A stretch of 64,000 nucleotides of DNA, from assembly GCF_023065955.2 (NCBI RefSeq), contig NW_026622764.1, positions 75,509,333 through 75,573,332 of the forward strand, given 5' to 3'. Of this stretch, positions 57,741-64,000 are shown in pieces. Within the stretch, counting starts at the first letter, position 1. Each line of letters begins with the position of its first letter. Source of the stretch: Ursus arctos (taxonomy: Eukaryota; Chordata; Mammalia; Carnivora; Ursidae). Below the pieces are notes generated by a model, which saw only the letters and a list, made by a program, of their open reading frames with translations, was not told where the DNA came from and ran no database searches. Both the position numbers and the translations under genes were made by a program.

Positions 57741-58291
57741 ACTAAGAGGTCTTTGCTTTAAATTCACCGGGATGGCACCAGTGAGCATTAACTGAAAAAG
57801 TCTTTTAAGTAAGACTGCACCCTCCATGCCTTTGAAAATGCAGCGTACCCTTGCGCAGGCCACCAGCCAAAATCCTGATGAGTCGAAGAATGGCAGCTGT
57901 GCTGATACAAGATGAAGTACAACTGATCAAAAATGTAAAAGCGCGTCTAAATCCCAGCATGCATCAGGCCGCGGTCCTCTCTGCTTCTGCTTCGCTCTTC
58001 CACCTCCCCTGCTACTCATCCACACACACTCACACCCCCGCTCAGTCTCCCTCTCCTCCTCTCACCATAAATCCAGCAAGTGGGCAGCGGCCGTCCTCCA
58101 GGAGGACCAGCCTGTAAGTGCAGAACAAAAACACCATGTTCCCATCCAAGCCTCCATCATACATTAAACATGCGGCAAAGTTTGGCAACAGTGGAGCTGG
58201 TGTGATGACACAGCTAATCAGTAAGAACCCACCGCGTGAAACCTTTATAGTGGTTACTTTTTTAAGGGCTCAAGTGAAGAAATTGTCTTTG

Positions 58292-58571
<280 letters not shown>

Positions 58572-59045
58572 AAGTGTTTTGAAAAATAGCTACTTTCTGT
58601 ATTTAAAGCAATATTCCATTGCGACACAATATAACTCTGGTGAGAAAATACTGATTTTAACCCATTTTACCCATTGTGACGTATTTTGCAAAAAGTGCCT
58701 GACTGTATAAATTTAACTACATTCTAATTGTTTTTCATGCTTACTGAAGTGCAAAAGATGCCAAACGTTTTCTAGTTAGATTTTTGCGTATGCCAATTAT
58801 TTGAATGACCCAGAGAGACAAAGGACAACCAATGCTATGAGTTGTTCCCACTTCTACTGCAGCAATTAGGACGGTGACCATCCTGTGAGGGAGAACTTTA
58901 GCTGAAGCCAAAAGTTTAGATAATAACTGCCTCATCTTAATATATGCTTTTTAAAGTACTTGCAGTGTAGACCAACATTCTCAACATTAGCACCGAGGTC
59001 AGATATCTTCTGAGAGTTTACTTATTACTCCATAAGAATGCTTTT

Positions 59046-59215
59046 CAGACTTCAGGGTTACAAAAGAATCACCTGGGATGCTTCTTTAAAATGCAAATTT
59101 GTCATCTCCAATCCTTTAAAATTCTGATCCAGAAAGTCTGGAAATATGCAGTTTTAACAGGCCCTTGGGGAAATTCTGATGCAGTTAATCCATGGTCCAC
59201 ATTTCAAGATAGAAG
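59046..59215 (+). mobile_element. MER5A-like hAT DNA transposon fragment
   Basis: The segment reads ATCACCTGGGATGCTTCTTT, then AAATGCAAATT, then TTTTAACAGGCCCTTGGGGA and TTCTGATGCA, in the same order as MER5A (hAT-Charlie). It is diverged and lacks clear terminal inverted repeats. It lies within FGF9 intron 2. Confidence 0.65.
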
Positions 59216-60299
59216 CTTTCCATGTGACTGAGTCTTCCTGAATACAAAGAAGTAAAAACAATTGTTGTAGCCCTCCTACATCCTTGAATTCAGACAGAAA
59301 GAGCCCCCAACTTAAAAAGCCCCATTCTCGGGCACAGAGTTACCAAGAGAAAAGCTGTACTTACTCCTACATTCCCAAAGTTCAAAGGTTCCACACTGTC
59401 ACAGGTGTGTCGCACCTCTCCCTCCACTTGAGCTTCATGAAACTCTAGGTCCCATTCAACCCCACAACCCAGGGCTCCTGCAGCCATGCGTCTCATGGGC
59501 AGTAGTCACGACCAAAAACAACACACATGTCCCATCCCAAAACCAAGAGCACACCCAAGTCACAAAAGCTGTCCCCGGGAGAAACAAGGCAACTGGGACT
59601 GAACGGCCTCTTTGCTCTCCTCATCACTAGGCCACAACTTTTCAAATCAATCAATACCTTCCTCAGCGGTACTTTTAAAAAAATGAACACAAAATGACCT
59701 TGAAAAATACTCCCCTTGCTCTTGCCCATCTGGCACCTTACATAAATAAGAAAACAAACCAAAAAACAACACATGTCCATGCACTGACCTAAAACAGCAG
59801 AACAGATAAGGGCATTTGACGTTCTTCCATTTCTGACATTCAGACCCAGAGGACGGCAAACTAGACATCACCACAGTACGGATGTCCTTCTTACGTGCAC
59901 ACACCTGAGACACAATTTAGTACCCTGAGCTCACAGACAGCAGCTGGGCAGCATCTACTGTGTCCTCGCAATGGAGTAAGTCAGGAGAGTAAAGGGAGGA
60001 AGGGAGAGAATTTGACAAAATCCACAGTCCAATGTCAGGCCGGCTCCCCTACTTCTTTCATGAACTGAAAGCTTCACACCCACTCCAAAGCACACAAGAC
60101 CTGCCTGCACCTCCTGATGGGTGCTCTTCCAAGCCCTGAAGGGGTTGGTGACACAATATTATCTCACTGAACAAGTTTAACTTAAATCAAATACGGCAAA
60201 GCAAAAAGAAAAAACAATGCGTCTGTCAAGGACAGAAATGATGGGGAAACTTTGGAAGGCTGATGCCGGGTTTGCAGGGACAAAATGAATTGCGAGGAG

Positions 60300-60500
60300 T
60301 GAGAAGTCATCCGCGCCCCCCCCCCCCTCAGCTGGGTGACAGCATCGGGGTGCCAGGAGATGCTCCACCTTCGGGAGGAGGGGGTGGGCAGTGGAGAGGC
60401 AGCCCTTCCCCTCGCTCCACACGGAAACCTAGAGGCGCATTCTTCTGAGAGAACACAGCCTCTACCCTCCCCTGCGCCCGAGGATGAGGCTGCGTGTGAT
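60300..60500. other. CpG-rich segment inside FGF9 intron 2
   Basis: This is a local GC- and CpG-rich patch in AT-rich intron. It includes CCGCG followed by a run of 12 C (60316-60327) and several CG dinucleotides up to 60500. It is too short to call a CpG island by eye. It could be an intronic regulatory element or an alternative promoter. Confidence 0.35.
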
Positions 60501-61004
60501 CTCGCTTTCATCTCTATTAAGACTGACGAAATAAAAATAGTGTGTTAAAGACATTACCAGCTATTTTAGTCTCTACTTCCATCTGTATAATAAATATTCT
60601 CCTCACAGACAAGATTATTCCTGGCTAAAAATGTCTGGTTTGAGTTTGCTGTGATTAATTTTCTAAACAAATTATGTTTTTGTTTTTGTTTTTTTAACTA
60701 ATAAAATGAACCAGCATATGGAACTGTATGCTGAACCTTTAGTTCCTCAAAAAACATGAAAAACTAATTCAAATTAAGCTTTCTTTTTCTCAGCAGGAAA
60801 TCTTATCACCTGACAGACGTTTTACCTAAAAAATAGAACACTTCTTTCTCCTTTTGGAACCATGAGTTATGTACGGTTCCTGTTTGCTTTATAGAGCTAC
60901 CATACCTATAATACAATGGCCTTTGTTGGGTTAGAAACACAGACACGCCACCTCAGCAGAACACAGGTAGTTTGCACGCTGGTGAAGAGCCCAGCTGTGG
61001 CTTC

Positions 61005-61195
61005 AAGGGCCCATGCAGATCCCAGCTGCGCCCTTCACTAGCTGTGGGACATTTATGACCACGTACTTAACCTCACAAGCCTTGGTAACTTCACCTTTAA
61101 AGCAGGTTAGTATCTTGAGACGGGGCTATTACAAATACACAGTCGGAGACCATGCCTGGCACAGAGGAAGCCCTCCATAAACAAGGGCGTTTGTT
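61005..61195 (+). mobile_element. MIR SINE
   Basis: A diverged MIR core is present: CACTAGCTGTGGGACATTTA, then TACTTAACCTCACA, then a GCCTGGCACAGAGGAAGCCC-type 3' end. It lies in FGF9 intron 2. Confidence 0.7.
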
Positions 61196-61244
61196 GACGT
61201 TATGTTAACATCCTAACCTCTCACAACTGGGAGAACTTTGAAAA

Positions 61245-61345
61245 CAGCTAATACAACTTGTCCTGTTAAATACATGGGACAGTGAGACCCAGATGTGAAA
61301 TGACTTGCCCCTGGTCTATGCCACTGGATCTCGTTATTATGGGAA
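61245..61345 (-). mobile_element. MIR SINE fragment
   Basis: A reverse-strand MIR signature, GACCCAGATGTGAAATGACTTGCCC, is followed by CACTGGATCTCGTTA-type diverged sequence. It lies beside the plus-strand MIR just upstream. Confidence 0.5.
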
Positions 61346-64000
61346 TGAAGCCACTTGAGCAAGAAGTTTCCAGGAGCCCTACTAGAAGCACCACACCCTG
61401 GAGACCAGTCCCTTCTGGGTTTCTTTGCTTTTCACTAAGCACTGTAATTCCTCCAGACCCCCTCCTCCAGGGAGGCTTCTGGTGCTGTTTCCAAAGGACC
61501 AGGCACTAGAGAGGGCTGTGCAGGGGAAAGGCTAGGGCTCACAGACCATGCTCAGGAATCACATGAAGCAACTGTTATTCTAAGACTCATATATGCTTCC
61601 TTTCGTCTTTACCTTAACAAAATGTAATTGTTAGAAAACACTATTCACTTTGCAGGAGGAATATGTAGAGATTATGAACAAAATTCTAAAGTGGTTGGGA
61701 CATCACAATCTAACAAGGGAACACATTTGTTTTCAGAATTTATGAAAAGATTCTCATTGTATATGTTTTGTAGGGTTTTTTTTTTTAGTTTATAAAAAAA
61801 CTTTTTTAAAAAAAGTTATAAGCTAAGAAACTGAACTAGCCTTTTCACTGCTCAGAAAATACTGCTCTATTCCCCCTACCAGGCTATTATAGCATTTTTT
61901 ACTTACACATTATAGAACTTTCTAGGCAACCCAGAAGATAAAGTGAATTATTCCATTTAAAACAGCATCACCTATAGCCAGCACTTTTTGTGATGGTTAA
62001 GAGTTCAATTGCCTCCTACACGGAAGGGTTTCTGACTTCAGTTAACAAGTTAAATGAGATTGTACAGACATTACATTGCAAAAGTGCTGCTACATTTCAG
62101 CTCCTGTAATTATGACACAATTAGTGTAATGCTACTCAGATAAACTGACATACCTTAAAAATTAAAACGATCATTAAAAATTAAAGACCCTGTTACTTTT
62201 TTATGCCATGTATATGCTTTTAAATAATTTCTTCCTCTTACTGGGGATTATATTAATGCGTGACTTTTGCTTTGGACAGACAAATAAAATAGCAAGATTT
62301 ACAGAATTACTCTCTTTATGATCACACTTTAGAACTCAGTGACAAAACACTTAGTCAAGGTGACTATGCTTATGTATTTGTACTCCGCAGTGATTTTTCT
62401 AAATTAAAAATAAGCAAACGAGAGAAAATTGGGACAGCAAAAACATACTGGCCTATATTCTTCTATATATGTAGAAGAGGAAAAAAAGTTTCTGCCTTCA
62501 AATCAACTATACACTTTAGAATTATAGAACTCAGATGTTTTAAAACTCACCACATGTTTCCAATGCAGACAGTTTATAGAGTATTCCACTATAAAGTGAT
62601 CAATTCTTGTTTTATTGTATTTCCATGTTTTAATTTTTTTTTAGATTATTTAACTATAGCTGTTTATGGCATACCTATCTTTGAACTGTTGGATTATATC
62701 ACTAGGCTTGGGTGGAGAATGTGGATTTAATTCAAAAATCTACTAAAGTCCATGCTTTGGAACAAAATCTGGTGAATGTTAGCAACCATGGAAACCTCTT
62801 TTCATTTTATATCATCAAATTCTAAGCAGTGGGAAAAACTAAAATTAAAACTTCAAAACTTTTACGAATCCTATTAAAACCAAAGAATGAGATAATAATG
62901 TGAAAATTACAGCACACCCTAGAGAATGCTTAGGAATGTTATAAGACATAAACTCATATAGACACCACTTTAAAATATTAGACAATTGGAAAATGTGTAA
63001 TCCACATGGGCATTATTATGCCCAATTTATATCTATACCACTTAAAAACTGAAATCAGAATTTTTCAAAATTTGAGGCTCAACAGTACTCATGGAAAACA
63101 TATAGGCTCATGTCGTGCTGCCATTTTAAAACATTATTTCCATATTTATATCTATATATTAACATATTAATGTTTATTTATAAATATATATGGTGTAGCT
63201 TTAACCACACTACCCAAAATGGTTGCATTTATTCAGCTCATTGGGTCACTTAAACTAGTTGCACAAACTAGCCCAATCCGTAAGTCCGAGGTCAGCGACT
63301 ATACAGAAACTAACTTGATAGTAGAGTTCCCAAACATTTTGTAAGTTAATGGTTTGATGTAATCACTCATTCTCATATCTTCCATTTATTACAGTCATGG
63401 TATTTAAACCTCCCTGAACCACAATTACTCGTACAGATGTACACTTCCTCATTAATAATCTAGCAGTAAAGTCTTAATGGGAGTTGTTGCAAGGATTGGG
63501 GTGATTAAATATAATGACTAAAGGACCATTAATAAGGACCCAGGTCTTCTAACATTTTTCTCCCGGGAGAAGTCCCCAAATAGAAAGAAAGCAACAAACA
63601 CAGAGGAGAATAGGCAAGAGGGCACTATTTCTTATTTTATTAGACTCCAATTCAAGGTCAACCCCCTTGTGCCCTCGATATGGCTCACTGTACCCCATCT
63701 TTCAAAACCCTTTCAAATCCCCACTATTCCGGATGGGTCTGCTTTCATATCCATGATCCTGGAATTGTGGGAACAACTGAATCAGTTGTGCCTGGTCAAT
63801 GTAAACAAAATGAAGCAAGGAGGCAGGCAATTTTTCATTTGGTCTCATCAAAATATAGAGAAAATTAAGAATTCCGACATTCTCTCCACTTCTTCCCCAC
63901 TAAACAGTAAACAAAACAAACACAAACTACCTTCTTTCCGAAAGCAGCTTACTTGGGCATTTGGGGATTCAAAGGTCGGGGTCCAGTCTCAATCCAGGGA

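Larger units (their letters stand above)
55645..58291 (-). other. FGF9: FGF9 3' untranslated region
   Basis: This stretch follows the FGF9 stop codon directly on the minus strand and contains no recognisable SINE or L1. It ends near a cluster of AATAAA signals, giving a UTR of about 2.65 kb. It contains two UUAUUUAUU AU-rich nonamers, a long A-rich tract and an A10/U10 palindrome, each listed separately. FGF9 is known to have a long, post-transcriptionally regulated 3' UTR. The exact end is inferred from the signals, not observed. Confidence 0.75.

Noticed and set aside
57585..57863. 92-codon Lys-rich open frame on the minus strand
   Set aside because: It lies in the FGF9 3' UTR and is made by the A-rich tract.

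Overview
This is vertebrate nuclear DNA from a carnivoran mammal. Copies of the tRNA-Lys-derived CAN SINE (SINEC) are scattered through it. They have the usual head, a CT-rich middle, an AATAAA-type tail and clear target-site duplications (TSDs). The younger L1 3' ends and the SINE subfamily resemble those of arctoid carnivores (bears, seals, mustelids) more than dog. I saw no dog-type SINEC_Cf copy. The species cannot be fixed from the sequence alone.

Only one protein-coding gene is recognisable: the last coding exon of FGF9, on the minus strand at 58292-58537 (81 codons plus stop). A 3' UTR of about 2.65 kb runs down to a cluster of AATAAA signals near 55664-55694. From 58538 to the right edge the window lies in FGF9 intron 2. 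Exons 1 and 2 lie beyond the right edge.

The region from 1 to about 55600 lies downstream of FGF9 and looks like a gene desert. It is mostly old repeats: MIR and L2, MaLR LTRs, hAT fragments and L1 copies of several ages. The main L1 blocks are about 8740-10010, 11077-12962 and 13000-17225 (plus strand, the last with nested insertions), 31105-31871 (plus, young) and 43020-49990 (minus, old and long). Seven longer CAN SINEs and one short-type copy are dated relative to their hosts by TSDs. Simple repeats include a 360-bp GGT/GAT-type minisatellite at 34268-34624. The remaining unique stretches show no coding signal. One CpG-bearing, repeat-free stretch near 23930-24440 is a possible regulatory element.

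Points most worth a second look are: a TTTG microsatellite that acts as the polypyrimidine tract of the FGF9 exon 3 acceptor; paired AU-rich nonamers and an A10/T10 palindrome in the FGF9 3' UTR; a roughly 235-bp direct duplication (42303-42535 and 49996-50230) flanking the large antisense L1; and two neighbouring L1 copies that have each lost the reverse-transcriptase segment. No bacterial, phage, CRISPR or other novel multigene system is present.
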